From an uncultured Caryophanales bacterium (lineage in GTDB: Bacteria > Bacillota_I > Bacilli_A > RFN20 > CAG-288): 33,029 nucleotides of DNA. Below are positions 1-10,619 of this stretch, in pieces. Position numbers and translations under genes: made by a program. Each line of letters opens with the position of its first letter. Positions within the stretch are counted from its first letter, which is position 1. The notes under the pieces were generated by a model. That model worked only from the letters and a program-made list of their open reading frames with translations, had not been told where the DNA came from and made no database searches. The stretch is from the NCBI GenBank assembly GCA_937896065.1, contig CALBLI010000059.1, forward strand, positions 1 to 33,029, read 5' to 3'.

Positions 1-294
1 AAACAAGCAAACAAAATTATTCAAATTTGTTCACAAATATTTTAAGTAATAATTATATAAAATTCAATTGATTGACTATTTGCAAAAAAAAGCATTTTTT
101 AAAATTAAAAATCGATATTACAAATACATTTTTGATATTTTTGTATAGCAAATAATCAAATTATCATATATATATATATATGAAGTATCAATTAGTTCAT
201 TTTTTGCCTAATTAATATATCTATTAGGATAATTGTATTATGAAAAGTAAAACATAAAATCAGCTTTTAGAAAATTGACATTAATTGATGCAAA
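1..294. other. AT-rich intergenic region, no gene seen
   Basis: This stretch is almost entirely A and T and holds no reading frame with a credible ribosome binding site. The only distinctive structure is an (AT)8 dinucleotide run at 166-181. It lies downstream of the stop and terminator of the giant lipoprotein gene, so it separates that gene from whatever lies to the left of the window. Confidence 0.6.
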
Positions 295-295
295 T

Positions 296-328
296 AAAAA
301 CTTCCCACTATTTAAGCAGGAAGTTTTT
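296..328 (-). terminator. Rho-independent terminator of the first giant lipoprotein gene
   Basis: An AAAAACTTCC arm (296-305) pairs with GGAAGTTTTT (319-328) around a 13-nt loop. Read on the minus strand the stem ends in a T run just after the stop codon at 337-339. The stem is A/T-symmetric, so it could also terminate transcripts arriving on the plus strand. Confidence 0.8.
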
Positions 329-336
329 AAATGATA

Positions 337-3300
337 TTAGTTATTAGCGTAAGCTCTAATTACTTTATCTTTAGTGTCATTGAAAGTATAGACTGAATAT
401 TTAGTACCAATAGTAGTAGCATCACCATTCCAATATAAGTCTTTTTCAGTATCATTTGTAGCTGCTGGATTGATTCTGAAGAATGAGTAATTACGATAGA
501 CATTATTTGTTTCAAGTTCAGTTTTAGTTAATGGAACAAAATAGACTGTATCATCAGCTAAAGTAGAAGAAGTAGAATGTTTATTTACATGGTTGAAACT
601 AATTTGAACAAAATCAGTCTTTGTCTTATCAATCTGTTGATGATAAACAGTTGAAGCAGCAACTAAAGTATAACCATCGAGAGTAGGATTGAAGTAGACA
701 TAATCATTGATGATACCATTTATTTCACGTGCTGTAGTTATCACGCTATCATCATTTGTATAGAAGGTTCCAGTATAAGCCATGTATAAGGTATTTTTAC
801 CATTATAAGCACCTGAAACAACTAAGAAACTATCAAGTAATCTGACATTTGCTTCGCCTTCTTTTTCAGCTTCAACATATAACATTTCATTACAAGTATA
901 TGATGTTGATTCAGTAGGCTTGTAGATAAGATAATCATTTTCAACGCCTGTTAAATTGCCATCAGTAAAGATACCAACATTCTTTACAAAACCCTTAGTA
1001 GCTAAATCAGAGAAAACAAAGTGAGCATAATCCATCGATAATCTCTTATCAATGATGGTGGTAGTGGTGGTGGTTACACCAGCTGCAGTTTGACTATCAA
1101 CTGTTGTTTTGCTGAAGAAGTAATCAGAAGAAAGAATATCAGAATAATTTAAATAGAAAGCAGCATAGATTGATCTTACAGTATTAGTATTTGTAGCATT
1201 TACATAATTATCAAGAGTATAAACATAATCTTTTAAATCAGCCATTGCCAAGCCTGCATTATCCTTATATTTTGAAATATTTGTGATAGCATAAGCAGTA
1301 TTAAATTCTTTAACCGTTCCTAAATAGAAACTCACTAAATATTTATTAGTATCAGAAGTAACAGTTGGTTCAACTTCTGTATCATCAGATTTATAAACCG
1401 ATATTGTTGTATTAGTTGTAATACTATCAACTAAATATGCTTGCTTACTACTAAATAAGTTGACAAACGATTGATTTAAAGTAGATGTTCTTTCTAAAAG
1501 AAGAAGTTTAGAAGTTAATGAAGTTATTGTTCCAGAAGTACCAGTGATGCGGTTTCCAAAGATAATATAATTGTTTGGATTAGTAAGAGGAGTCTTATCA
1601 CCTTTAACATAATCATTGTAATAAGTTAAAGCAGTAGAAGAATCTTCAAGATAATAAACAGCCATAGAAGCTTCTTTACCTTCTTCTTTAACTAATCCAT
1701 AAATTTGTTTATCTTTAAACACTGCATCATTTTTAAGTAAATTGACAGCAGTAGTAGAAGTTAAGTCAGTCAAGCTTCCAACATAGAAATAGATATTATC
1801 TTTTAATAATTGTAGATATGGTTCCGCTGTATCTTTATCAATATATGAAGAATTGAAATAGGATTCAGCAGTTCCAAAGAAGAAATTAGTTTTATCAGCA
1901 ACGCTAATAGATGACGATTTTGAATAGCAATAGATAAGCTTATCATCAAAGCAGTTATAATATTCAGCTTTGGCAAGTTCAACTAAAGCATTAGCATAAA
2001 CACCATTATAGAAAATTAGTGGTGTATGATCAGTATTGGAAGTAAAGAACTTAGCAACTATAAATTGAGTTGTACTTATCGTAGTAAATTGACTAAGAGT
2101 ACCAAGAATATATTTAATTTCCTTATATTCACCACTATTTGTTGAAAGTAGAGTATTTACATAAAAGTCGAACATATTACCACTACCACGCTTTAAAATC
2201 AAAACACCATTTGAATAGCCAGCATCTACATAAGCTTGATCTACAATCTCAGCTGTAGTAAGAGCACAAATTTGAGTATATTTAGCTATATCACCGCTTT
2301 TTATAAATTGTGCATATCCTAAAGTACTATTTAAAATTGAATACATTGGGTTTGTAACATCAATATTATAGGCTTGTTGCATAGTCAAATTAGTCATAGG
2401 TATAAGTCCATTTGGCTTTGTAAGATTATCTGTTATTATATTAGATATATATGCATAAGCAATAGGATAAGTTAAGTCTGTTTGACTGAAGTAATTTGAA
2501 AGACGCTCGTAACTGCCATTAGGATCACTATTATCACTTTTAAACGTCTGAGCAAAGACTGGATATAAGTGCGTATTATTACTATTTGTTGCATAAGTGT
2601 AGATTCTCTTAGAAGAAGTTTTAGAAGAGACCCAATCTTTCCAAATAGCTTTAAAAACACCATCACCAGTAACAGTTTGTTCATCAAATTCTTTAGCAGT
2701 ACCTACATATATAAAATCGTTATCAGTTCGAGTTGGAATAGCAGAGACGAACTCACCAGCATATTGACTATAATATTTGCTTGCAAAATCATCTTTGCTA
2801 CCAGTATAAATATAAGTTCTCATCAAAGTAGCTATAGTAGTCGATGGTTTTTGATAGACAGATTGATAAACTGTATTATCTTTCTTAGTTAAAGAATCAT
2901 AATTTAAAACAAAATCAGAAGCAGTACCCATAAATGATAAGATAGTTGCTGATCTATCAAAATTTAAAGTAGTAAGAATGGTCTTGCCATCAAAAACTTG
3001 ATCAATAGTAGAACCTAATTCAAATCTTCTCTTTACATAATTATCATATGTTCCACAATAGAAACGATTAGTTGAATTATCATTAAATTTTTCAAGTGTT
3101 TCAACATAGATATTATCAAAATTAGTTTGCTTGGTTGCAAATAATGTACTATTTGAATCGGAGATGATGTCATCAGCAGTTCCCATGTAATATAAGAAAG
3201 CATTCTTGATAGTCTCACCTTGATCAAGGAAGTAGATGAAAGTATTTAAATTATCAGTATGCAAATTCTTGATTACATTGAAACCAGCAGTTGTAGTTGT

Positions 3301-6300
3301 ATTAATAACTGAATCATAGACTTTAGCAGCAGTAGTAATAAAGTCACTCAATTCTTTCTTGATGTAAACAATTTCATTACTAGTATGCTTAGTAGCAGTC
3401 AATGTTAAATAGTCATTAAGTTCAAGATGATAATATTTTACCATTTTACCAGCGGTTGAAACTTTATCTAAAACATTGATGCTATCTTTTATATCAGCTG
3501 AAACAGTCGATAAAAGATTACCTTGCTTATCTTTTAAAGTGCCATAATTATTAGCTGCACCATCAGGATTAATAAGGTAAAGAGCACCAGTAGTATAAGT
3601 TGGATTTGTACCAACTATACTACCATTAACATAGGCAACTCTTTGACCATATATATTGTATGATTGAAGTTCAGAAGTAGAAATATATAAATTTGCTAAA
3701 TTGCTTGATTGATGATTTCCTGAAGAATCACCAATAAATAAGACTTCAGGATAGAAAGCTTTAGCATATTCAGTAGGATTGGTCTCTTTTAAGGTCTCAT
3801 CTGGAAGAGAATTAAAACAAGCAACATATCTATTTGATGTTTTACCTCTATTTAAACCATAACCATTATTTTGACAATATTTGATGTATTCCTCAACTGT
3901 ACCATAGAAATAATTCAAAGAGATTGAAGAATCATCTTTAATAAACATTGTACTAGTATTTAATGTGCCGCGTTTAGCACCATCAAATTCACCTGCATCT
4001 TTTTTGAGATTGTACCAGGTTTCAATTGAATAGACATCATTTTTCTGATAAGTTGACGAACTATCAGTTGAATTAAAGCACCACATTGGATGATATGCAT
4101 TAGATGAACTGACACTAGTATCTAAAACGGTAACTCTATTTCTATATGTCTCTAAATCTGCTTCATAAATGAGTTTTCCAAATACTAATCCATTCTGATA
4201 ATCAATAGCAGAGAACGATTTTCCAAGCTCATTTCTATTATCATCAACTATGCCAACATCAGTAAATGAATTTGCTAAGATAGTTTCAACAGAATTTGGA
4301 ATATGAATATTGGTTTTAGTTGTTATTTCAGCCTTGCCATTATTCATATAACTGAATGTGATATTTGCAAAAGCACCATCATCCATATTACCATAAGCAA
4401 TCATAGAAACTTTTTTGACTCTTGAACCATCAAAATAGAATGGTGGAATATAGAAATCATTGCCTTGTTGAATGACAATACTATTTTCTTGAGCACCGGC
4501 TCTATTTGTAAATCCACAGAAAGCAACTTCTTTTAAATCAGTGAGATTTTCATTTAAAGAGTTCTTAAATGAAACACCTTTACTATCAGTATCACGCAAA
4601 ATCATGAAGTCAGAGAATTTTTCACCAGAAGCATCAGTTCGATACTCACCAGCAACATAGCAAGAATAAGCCTCTAAAACTTGTGGATTATCAATTGTAC
4701 CTGTGACACCGACGTTATAAACCTGTCCATCGAGTAAATATTCACCACCAACTTTATAAACAGTACGATCACATGGATGGAAAGTAATGCCATTTATAGT
4801 TATAGGTTTATAATAGTTGTTATTTAAATTCTTAGCAATATTTGGTAGCGTGATACCATTACCTTTGTCAACTTTGCCAATAATATCATCAGCCATGGCT
4901 TTCTTTTTATCAGCATCAGTTAATCCTGAAGTATAAACGTCAGCATTTTCATCAATTTCAGATGTTGGATTAACTTGTAAATACTTAGCATTATCTAAAG
5001 ATATGATGTAGTAAGCTTTCTTACTATCCATAATCAAATTGAATTTAAATTCATTTTTAGCAGCATATCTATCAAAAGCAACATCATATTTGATACGAGC
5101 TTTTTCAACATATTTATAACCGCTGTCTGGTCCGTCAGTATCAGGATTATAGGTGTGATTTTCTTCGGCAATCCAACCATAGAAATTATATAAATCATTG
5201 ATAGGATAATCAGGTAAGGTGATATAATCACCAAAGGTATAACTAACAGAAGCAATGACTTGTTGTGAAACAACACCAAATTCATTAGTTCTCTTGAAAA
5301 GGAATGAGAAAGTTTGCTCTTTGTTTATATAATTAGCAGTAAATTCAGTACCACCAACAGTTGATAAAACAAATTTAGCACCCTTTTGATTTTTTACAGC
5401 AATATTTGATGCTGATTCTTTCCAAGTATCAAGTGAGTCATAGAATAATCCAACAGGGTTTATATATCTATTTCCGTCAGTATAAGTAAAGCATTTATAA
5501 TCGACACCATCGATTGTGACAGTGTCAGTAAAGATTTCATCATCAAATAAAATGCTGATATTATTTCCTAATGCAACAGTTGTTTTAGAAGTTAATTTAG
5601 TCAATTTTTCTTCCATCACTAATTTATTATCAACTGTCAATACTTTAACGCCTTCAAAATAGAAAACTACATCATAATCAATACCAAGCCAAACAGCTCT
5701 AGCACGGACATTACCAGCATAAGCAAAAATTCCTTGTTTTAAAAGTGAAGCTGTTTCACCAGTTATCGAGACATTAGAATCAGAATCATAAAATGCCCAA
5801 CCAGCAAAAGTATAACCAGCTCTTACAGGGTCAGCATATAAATGGAAACTTTGATTATATTTAGCAGTTTCAGTATGAGGTGTATCGGTATTGTTGTTTG
5901 GATCATAAGTGATTGAATATCGTGTTGGCTCTAAAATAGCATATAAAATAATAGCACGAATATCATCTGGTGGAGTTGTAAGTAAAGTATCAGCATCAAC
6001 AACATTGCCGCTTGAATCTCTCCACCCTTTAAAATCGTAACCAATAATATTGATTTCACTTGCATTAGGAAGTGAGAATTGTTGACCAAAGGTAACTTTA
6101 GTTTCATCATGAATTACTGAACCTGTTTGAGTCAAATAACGGATTGAATATTCTATTGGTGTAAATCTTGCAAACAAGATCAAATTATCACTGGTTGGTA
6201 AACGGAAAGTTGTACCTGTTATTTCAACTTCACTATCGCCAGATTTATAATACCAAGCTTTAAATAACATACCAGGTCTAGTTGGTGGAGCAAGTAAAGT

Positions 6301-9300
6301 AAAATCAGTATTAGCTTGAACTCTTTGATAAGACACTGGGGTGTTAACATCAACTGCATAAGTGACAAGATATGTTGCACTAGTCCTTAAAACATTGATA
6401 CGATAAACAGTTTCAGTATCCGAATCAAAAAGCAAAGGTGAGTTCAACTCTAAAACACGTCCGGAAGAATCAGAATAGAAAATTTCATCACCTTTTCCAA
6501 ACATCAAAGTTTCATATAAACCAGCTTCAGTTATCCAACCATGTTCTTTATCAAGAATAGTACCATATTGATAGAATTTGGTATCAGTCCAGTTAGTGGA
6601 GTTGCTATTGTTATAAAAAACTACTTGATAAGTCTTAAGGGACCAATGAGCCTTCAAAACAATATTCTTTTTGAAAACAAAAATTCCATTTTCTTTTTCA
6701 TAATGGTTTTTAGAAAAGTCAAGTGGATTACCATCAGCATCTTCTTCACCTTCAATATACCAATAATCAAATTTATAACCAGTTCTCTTTGGGTTAGAAA
6801 TCAAAGCATAATTAGTTCCACCTTTTACTTGTTGGACAGTCGATTTTGAACCAGCATAGCCTAGATCATAAACAATTGAATATGTCTCACTATCATAAAC
6901 CGGTGATAAATAAGCATAATTTACACCATTTACTAGAGTATATGAAAGAAGGATAGTATCTGAATAGACACGTCTACCATTATATGACCAATAAGAAAAC
7001 TCAGAACCCACATTCTCAGGATAAAGTAAGTTGCCTTTTTCATCTTTAGGAAGTAAGGTATATAAGCTCGATGCATATTTAGCATTTATATCTTGGTAAA
7101 TGACAGGTGTACCATCATTATTATAATTATTTGAATATAACCTCACTACGACATCTACTTCTTCCCAAACAGCATCAAAAACAATTGATCTTAAAGTGTC
7201 AGCCTTAAAATATTTTTGTATGAAAGCATTATTGAAAACAGTACCTTTACTAATAATAACATTTTCACCATCTTTAACAGCTACTCCATCATTATTATAT
7301 AAAGCACCATTTAATTTCCAACCAACAAACTTATATCCATATAAACTAGGATCGCTATCAGGGAAAGGAATGACTTGATCAGAAGAAATATCAGTGATAG
7401 TAGCTACATCTCCATTATTTCTAATAAATGATGATGTGAAATTAGTATCATCTTTATAAATAGCTTTGATAGTAAAAGTATTATTTTCAAGTGGAATCAA
7501 ATCACAATAAACACTATTTGTGATATAGTTTGAATTGACTTGCCAGCCAACAAACTTCATATGCTCCTTGGTAGGAATGGCAGTTGGCAGATTATATTTA
7601 CTACCAAATGTTTGCTTTTTGTAACCATCTAATGAACCAGTGATGTTTCCACCATCTAAATCATATTCAACATTTAAAGTTTTAGCTGATGAATTGATTC
7701 TGATTACAATTCCTTGCCTTTCTTCCTGATTATATAATTTCTTATATAAATCATAGAAATTTAAAGTGTAATTATCACTATTTTTATCAATTGTATGATC
7801 GTAAGTTCCAGTTGTAAAATATTCATCATTAAAATTGGATATCTTACCTATTTGAAATGATTTAAATTCATATCCTTTAGAGAAATTTATCATCAAATCT
7901 TGTAAACTTTTTGTATCACCTTTAGTATAGCTATCATAAATTAATGGAATTTCAATATTAGATTTATAAGTATTATCTGCTGAATAATATCCGTTTATGA
8001 CAATACGATTGGTTTTATATCTTTTACTTAATGTAAAGACAGTATTCATCTTAATACTTTCAACAGTTGAATATTTATTATCAGCTTTCCAATAATATTC
8101 TTCATTAGGATCTGTTAAATCATTAGGGAAAGTTGGTGCAGCAACTGAAGAGCCAGTAACTACTTCAGTTTGAAGAATACGATCGCCATTTAAGTCATTA
8201 AAGATGACTGAACTAGTTCCTTGTGATAAAACAGTCAAAGTAGCATACATTGGAGCTGGTAAAGTATAATTCTTTTTATCAGCATCACTAGCTTCATCAG
8301 ACCAATCAAAGGTAATGCATGCAGTAAGTGAACCGACATCACCTTTTGCTATCTTATTGTTTGAATAATAAACATAAAGTTTTCTAGTTGAATCGTAATA
8401 TTTACCTTTAACAGCATCATATGTGACGCCAGATGCTAGAAGAGTTGCACCAGCAGATGGAACTTGAGTGACATCGCTATAAGTATAATCAGTGAATCTG
8501 ATGTGTGAAACATCGAAATCTCTTTTAATGATTCTAAATGATGTGTAAATAGGATCAATAGGATTGATTTTATCTGAAACATCATTTCCATTTAAATCAG
8601 TGATAAAAAATGAAGCTTTACAATAATAACTTCCTTCAGTAGAAGGTGCTTCTTTTAATTCATTAAATGATGAATCATAATAGGTATAGGTTGTATTGGC
8701 ACGGAAATTAATAGCTCTATCTTCACCATGTTCTTTATATGAAATGTATTCTTCAATACCAGTTATTGTAGGAAGAGTAACTTTATCAGCATAAATATCA
8801 GTTGAATTATTGGCATACTTAAATGCCATTTGTGATGTGCCAAGTGAATTCTTTTCAATAGTTAAATAAGCTGTTTGTGTATACACATCAGCTGCATCTA
8901 CTTCACCAGTATCAGCGTTTCTTTTGTGGAAATGACCAGTTACTTTATAAGTGCCAACATCCTTTGGAAGACCTTCAATTAAACTTGAAGAATTACCATC
9001 AACTTTCTCATAAGTATAAGTGACAGTCCTAGTAGATGGTAAAGCACCAACGGTAGTTATTGCCTTAGCAGTGCTATCCCATTTATAAGAAGCGTTCTTT
9101 AAAACAAAAGATTCAGTAGCTGTGACTTCTCTTGATAAACCATATAAGACAATATCGCCTGTTCTTCCAAGAAGACTAGTGACAGGATTAGTATAACTTG
9201 TATCAGTAAACCAGCCAACAAATTCATAGCCATAATCCATGATAGGATCAGCAATTTCAAAATTAGAAGTTATGTTGTATTCAAGAGCCGCCTTGCTTCC

Positions 9301-10380
9301 ATGATCAACTAAAAATGAGCATTGATAAGTTATCGGTGAATAATAAACAGTCAATGTCAAAGATGAAGAATTGATGACATATGGGTTTTCTTCATCAGAA
9401 ATATTGATATTTGTTCGATAGCTATAGCCAGTTCTTTTTATAATGTCACTATCAGATAAAGTGTCTCCATATTTTTTTGAAAGCGAACTTGATGAATAAA
9501 GCTGATTACCAACCATATAGTTAATAGTGACTTTACAAGTTTGATCACTTGAAATAGTCAAAGTAGCTGTCATTGGTTTAGGATCGTTATAATTATCATC
9601 ATGTGAGTGGAAAGTGGCTGTAGCTTTAGTGACAGTTCCAGCTGCACGAGCAGTATTATTTGTGTAAGTTACTGTTAAACTTTTGCTTGGTAATTTACCA
9701 GCAATTTCAATTTTTCTGATTGTTCCTTCAACATATGGGAATGTTTGACTTGGGAAAGAAACACCAGTCATATCATATTCAGCTTTATGAATAACAATTT
9801 TTGAATAAATTGAATGATGAACAGCACCTGTTTGAATGTTGATAATATCGCATCTTGCTGTATAAGTGCCAGCATTAACTTTTTGATTATTTGAATAAGT
9901 GGCTTGGAAACCTGATGGAATATCTTCTGGATTTTCAAGCTTAACAACATGTTGAGTGCCATCATAGTCGACTTCTAAATTGTTCATGACAAGTTTAGAA
10001 AAGTTGATATCACTTTTGTTTCCATCACTAATAATTGTCATGGTAGCATATTTGTCTTTGTAGAAAATTTTGCCATCTTTACTTCTAAAATGAGCAATAG
10101 CTGGGTAGGTTCCTGCAGCAATACCAGTATTGTTAGTGTATGTTACAATGACATCGCTTGGGACATTCTTAGCTAGAATCGAATGCTGTCTGCCGTCATA
10201 TGAAACAGTGTAGTCTTCAAAAATAACATCTTTTAAGTCATATTTATCATCATCAAAAGATGAATTTGTAGAATTATTTGAACTACTAGGATCAGCAGCT
10301 TTGCTACATGAAGCAAGAGTTAGAACCAACATAGTAGATAATGCAGTAAGTTTGAATATTTTGGTTTTCTTTCTAGACAT
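337..10380 (-). CDS. Giant modular surface lipoprotein (MBG-like, InlB B-repeats, aromatic-x-G-T repeats)
   Basis: A 3347-residue secreted lipoprotein. The signal peptide has a basic start, a hydrophobic core and lipobox LASC with the lipidated cysteine at C25, followed by a Ser/Asn-rich linker. Residues ~50-280 and ~420-700 hold Ig-like MBG-type modules (YDGxxH ... VxYTNN ... AGTY). InlB B-repeat (Listeria-Bacteroides) modules with GYxFxGW cores appear near residues 387, 943, 1020, 1203, 1375, 1450, 1528 and 1736. A short BspA-like stretch (IHIPNSVETI...SF) lies near 2025. The remaining ~1200 residues carry a repeated aromatic-x-G-T/S-x-x-D/E-aromatic motif. There is no LPXTG or C-terminal membrane segment, so the lipid is the only visible anchor. 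The start is supported by AGGAGG (10388-10393) seven bases upstream and a strong promoter. A role as adhesin or binding stalk is inferred from the module types; no ligand or catalytic site is visible. Confidence 0.9.
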   Translation of the reverse strand: MSRKKTKIFKLTALSTMLVLTLASCSKAADPSSSNNSTNSSFDDDKYDLKDVIFEDYTVSYDGRQHSILAKNVPSDVIVTYTNNTGIAAGTYPAIAHFRSKDGKIFYKDKYATMTIISDGNKSDINFSKLVMNNLEVDYDGTQHVVKLENPEDIPSGFQATYSNNQKVNAGTYTARCDIINIQTGAVHHSIYSKIVIHKAEYDMTGVSFPSQTFPYVEGTIRKIEIAGKLPSKSLTVTYTNNTARAAGTVTKATATFHSHDDNYNDPKPMTATLTISSDQTCKVTINYMVGNQLYSSSSLSKKYGDTLSDSDIIKRTGYSYRTNINISDEENPYVINSSSLTLTVYYSPITYQCSFLVDHGSKAALEYNITSNFEIADPIMDYGYEFVGWFTDTSYTNPVTSLLGRTGDIVLYGLSREVTATESFVLKNASYKWDSTAKAITTVGALPSTRTVTYTYEKVDGNSSSLIEGLPKDVGTYKVTGHFHKRNADTGEVDAADVYTQTAYLTIEKNSLGTSQMAFKYANNSTDIYADKVTLPTITGIEEYISYKEHGEDRAINFRANTTYTYYDSSFNELKEAPSTEGSYYCKASFFITDLNGNDVSDKINPIDPIYTSFRIIKRDFDVSHIRFTDYTYSDVTQVPSAGATLLASGVTYDAVKGKYYDSTRKLYVYYSNNKIAKGDVGSLTACITFDWSDEASDADKKNYTLPAPMYATLTVLSQGTSSVIFNDLNGDRILQTEVVTGSSVAAPTFPNDLTDPNEEYYWKADNKYSTVESIKMNTVFTLSKRYKTNRIVINGYYSADNTYKSNIEIPLIYDSYTKGDTKSLQDLMINFSKGYEFKSFQIGKISNFNDEYFTTGTYDHTIDKNSDNYTLNFYDLYKKLYNQEERQGIVIRINSSAKTLNVEYDLDGGNITGSLDGYKKQTFGSKYNLPTAIPTKEHMKFVGWQVNSNYITNSVYCDLIPLENNTFTIKAIYKDDTNFTSSFIRNNGDVATITDISSDQVIPFPDSDPSLYGYKFVGWKLNGALYNNDGVAVKDGENVIISKGTVFNNAFIQKYFKADTLRSIVFDAVWEEVDVVVRLYSNNYNNDGTPVIYQDINAKYASSLYTLLPKDEKGNLLYPENVGSEFSYWSYNGRRVYSDTILLSYTLVNGVNYAYLSPVYDSETYSIVYDLGYAGSKSTVQQVKGGTNYALISNPKRTGYKFDYWYIEGEEDADGNPLDFSKNHYEKENGIFVFKKNIVLKAHWSLKTYQVVFYNNSNSTNWTDTKFYQYGTILDKEHGWITEAGLYETLMFGKGDEIFYSDSSGRVLELNSPLLFDSDTETVYRINVLRTSATYLVTYAVDVNTPVSYQRVQANTDFTLLAPPTRPGMLFKAWYYKSGDSEVEITGTTFRLPTSDNLILFARFTPIEYSIRYLTQTGSVIHDETKVTFGQQFSLPNASEINIIGYDFKGWRDSSGNVVDADTLLTTPPDDIRAIILYAILEPTRYSITYDPNNNTDTPHTETAKYNQSFHLYADPVRAGYTFAGWAFYDSDSNVSITGETASLLKQGIFAYAGNVRARAVWLGIDYDVVFYFEGVKVLTVDNKLVMEEKLTKLTSKTTVALGNNISILFDDEIFTDTVTIDGVDYKCFTYTDGNRYINPVGLFYDSLDTWKESASNIAVKNQKGAKFVLSTVGGTEFTANYINKEQTFSFLFKRTNEFGVVSQQVIASVSYTFGDYITLPDYPINDLYNFYGWIAEENHTYNPDTDGPDSGYKYVEKARIKYDVAFDRYAAKNEFKFNLIMDSKKAYYIISLDNAKYLQVNPTSEIDENADVYTSGLTDADKKKAMADDIIGKVDKGNGITLPNIAKNLNNNYYKPITINGITFHPCDRTVYKVGGEYLLDGQVYNVGVTGTIDNPQVLEAYSCYVAGEYRTDASGEKFSDFMILRDTDSKGVSFKNSLNENLTDLKEVAFCGFTNRAGAQENSIVIQQGNDFYIPPFYFDGSRVKKVSMIAYGNMDDGAFANITFSYMNNGKAEITTKTNIHIPNSVETILANSFTDVGIVDDNRNELGKSFSAIDYQNGLVFGKLIYEADLETYRNRVTVLDTSVSSSNAYHPMWCFNSTDSSSTYQKNDVYSIETWYNLKKDAGEFDGAKRGTLNTSTMFIKDDSSISLNYFYGTVEEYIKYCQNNGYGLNRGKTSNRYVACFNSLPDETLKETNPTEYAKAFYPEVLFIGDSSGNHQSSNLANLYISTSELQSYNIYGQRVAYVNGSIVGTNPTYTTGALYLINPDGAANNYGTLKDKQGNLLSTVSADIKDSINVLDKVSTAGKMVKYYHLELNDYLTLTATKHTSNEIVYIKKELSDFITTAAKVYDSVINTTTTAGFNVIKNLHTDNLNTFIYFLDQGETIKNAFLYYMGTADDIISDSNSTLFATKQTNFDNIYVETLEKFNDNSTNRFYCGTYDNYVKRRFELGSTIDQVFDGKTILTTLNFDRSATILSFMGTASDFVLNYDSLTKKDNTVYQSVYQKPSTTIATLMRTYIYTGSKDDFASKYYSQYAGEFVSAIPTRTDNDFIYVGTAKEFDEQTVTGDGVFKAIWKDWVSSKTSSKRIYTYATNSNNTHLYPVFAQTFKSDNSDPNGSYERLSNYFSQTDLTYPIAYAYISNIITDNLTKPNGLIPMTNLTMQQAYNIDVTNPMYSILNSTLGYAQFIKSGDIAKYTQICALTTAEIVDQAYVDAGYSNGVLILKRGSGNMFDFYVNTLLSTNSGEYKEIKYILGTLSQFTTISTTQFIVAKFFTSNTDHTPLIFYNGVYANALVELAKAEYYNCFDDKLIYCYSKSSSISVADKTNFFFGTAESYFNSSYIDKDTAEPYLQLLKDNIYFYVGSLTDLTSTTAVNLLKNDAVFKDKQIYGLVKEEGKEASMAVYYLEDSSTALTYYNDYVKGDKTPLTNPNNYIIFGNRITGTSGTITSLTSKLLLLERTSTLNQSFVNLFSSKQAYLVDSITTNTTISVYKSDDTEVEPTVTSDTNKYLVSFYLGTVKEFNTAYAITNISKYKDNAGLAMADLKDYVYTLDNYVNATNTNTVRSIYAAFYLNYSDILSSDYFFSKTTVDSQTAAGVTTTTTTIIDKRLSMDYAHFVFSDLATKGFVKNVGIFTDGNLTGVENDYLIYKPTESTSYTCNEMLYVEAEKEGEANVRLLDSFLVVSGAYNGKNTLYMAYTGTFYTNDDSVITTAREINGIINDYVYFNPTLDGYTLVAASTVYHQQIDKTKTDFVQISFNHVNKHSTSSTLADDTVYFVPLTKTELETNNVYRNYSFFRINPAATNDTEKDLYWNGDATTIGTKYSVYTFNDTKDKVIRAYANN
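1285..3935 (-). repeat. Uncharacterised aromatic-x-G-T/S repeat region in the lipoprotein C-terminus
   Basis: Ten copies of a motif like YxGTxxEF have their glycines at residues 2160, 2400, 2443, 2485, 2527, 2560, 2760, 2836, 2868 and 3021. Examples are FYGTVEEY, YMGTADDI, YCGTYDNY, FMGTASDF, YTGSKDDF, YVGTAKEF, FFGTAESY and YLGTVKEF. Four consecutive units are 43, 42 and 42 residues apart. A similar short element (YYxGTxxEW) is familiar from loops in Firmicute BspA-type LRR proteins, but here it recurs without an evident LRR scaffold. Confidence 0.65.
5090..7700 (-). repeat. InlB B-repeat (Listeria-Bacteroides) array in the first lipoprotein
   Basis: Successive modules of ~70-90 residues run from the LNVEYDLDGG unit through to NFYGWIAEEN. 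They follow the pattern hydrophobic strand, G-x-x-h-x-L/LP, G-Y-x-F-x-G-W, then a closing A-x-W/Y strand. This is the known InlB B-repeat fold, common in surface stalks. Units are diverged rather than identical at DNA level. Confidence 0.8.
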
Positions 10381-10423
10381 ACGAGAACCTCCTAAAAGAC
10401 AAGCTAAAAGCCTTTCATGTTAT

Positions 10424-10452
10424 ATTATACTCTAACTGATTACTATTTTCAA
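10424..10452 (-). promoter_or_regulatory. Sigma-A type promoter of the first giant lipoprotein gene
   Basis: On the minus strand TTGAAA (10447-10452) is followed after 17 bases by TATAAT (10424-10429). The predicted transcript would start near 10417, leaving a ~37-base leader containing AGGAGG. The match is close to consensus, so strong constitutive expression is plausible. Confidence 0.8.
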
Positions 10453-10456
10453 AGAA

Positions 10457-10478
10457 TATATATAATATATTATATATA
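10457..10478. repeat. 22-bp perfect A/T palindrome upstream of the lipoprotein promoter
   Basis: TATATATA-ATATAT-TATATATA is a perfect palindrome lying four bases upstream of the -35 box. It could act as an UP-like element, a bend or a protein site, or may simply reflect base composition. Confidence 0.6.
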
Positions 10479-10619
10479 TAAGTATGCACTAATCTTAAGC
10501 AAAATCATTTCAAAAATCATAAAAAAGATAAATTTCAAAAAAACAAATAATTTTAGTTACAAAAGATTAGCAAAATGACATATTTAGCCATTTTATATTA
10601 ATTAAAAAACTTTTCTATA

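Noticed and set aside
2472..2892. Overlapping small frames on both strands inside the giant genes
   Set aside because: They lie in other frames of long, well-supported genes, have no ribosome binding sites, and show the low-complexity composition expected of shadow frames.
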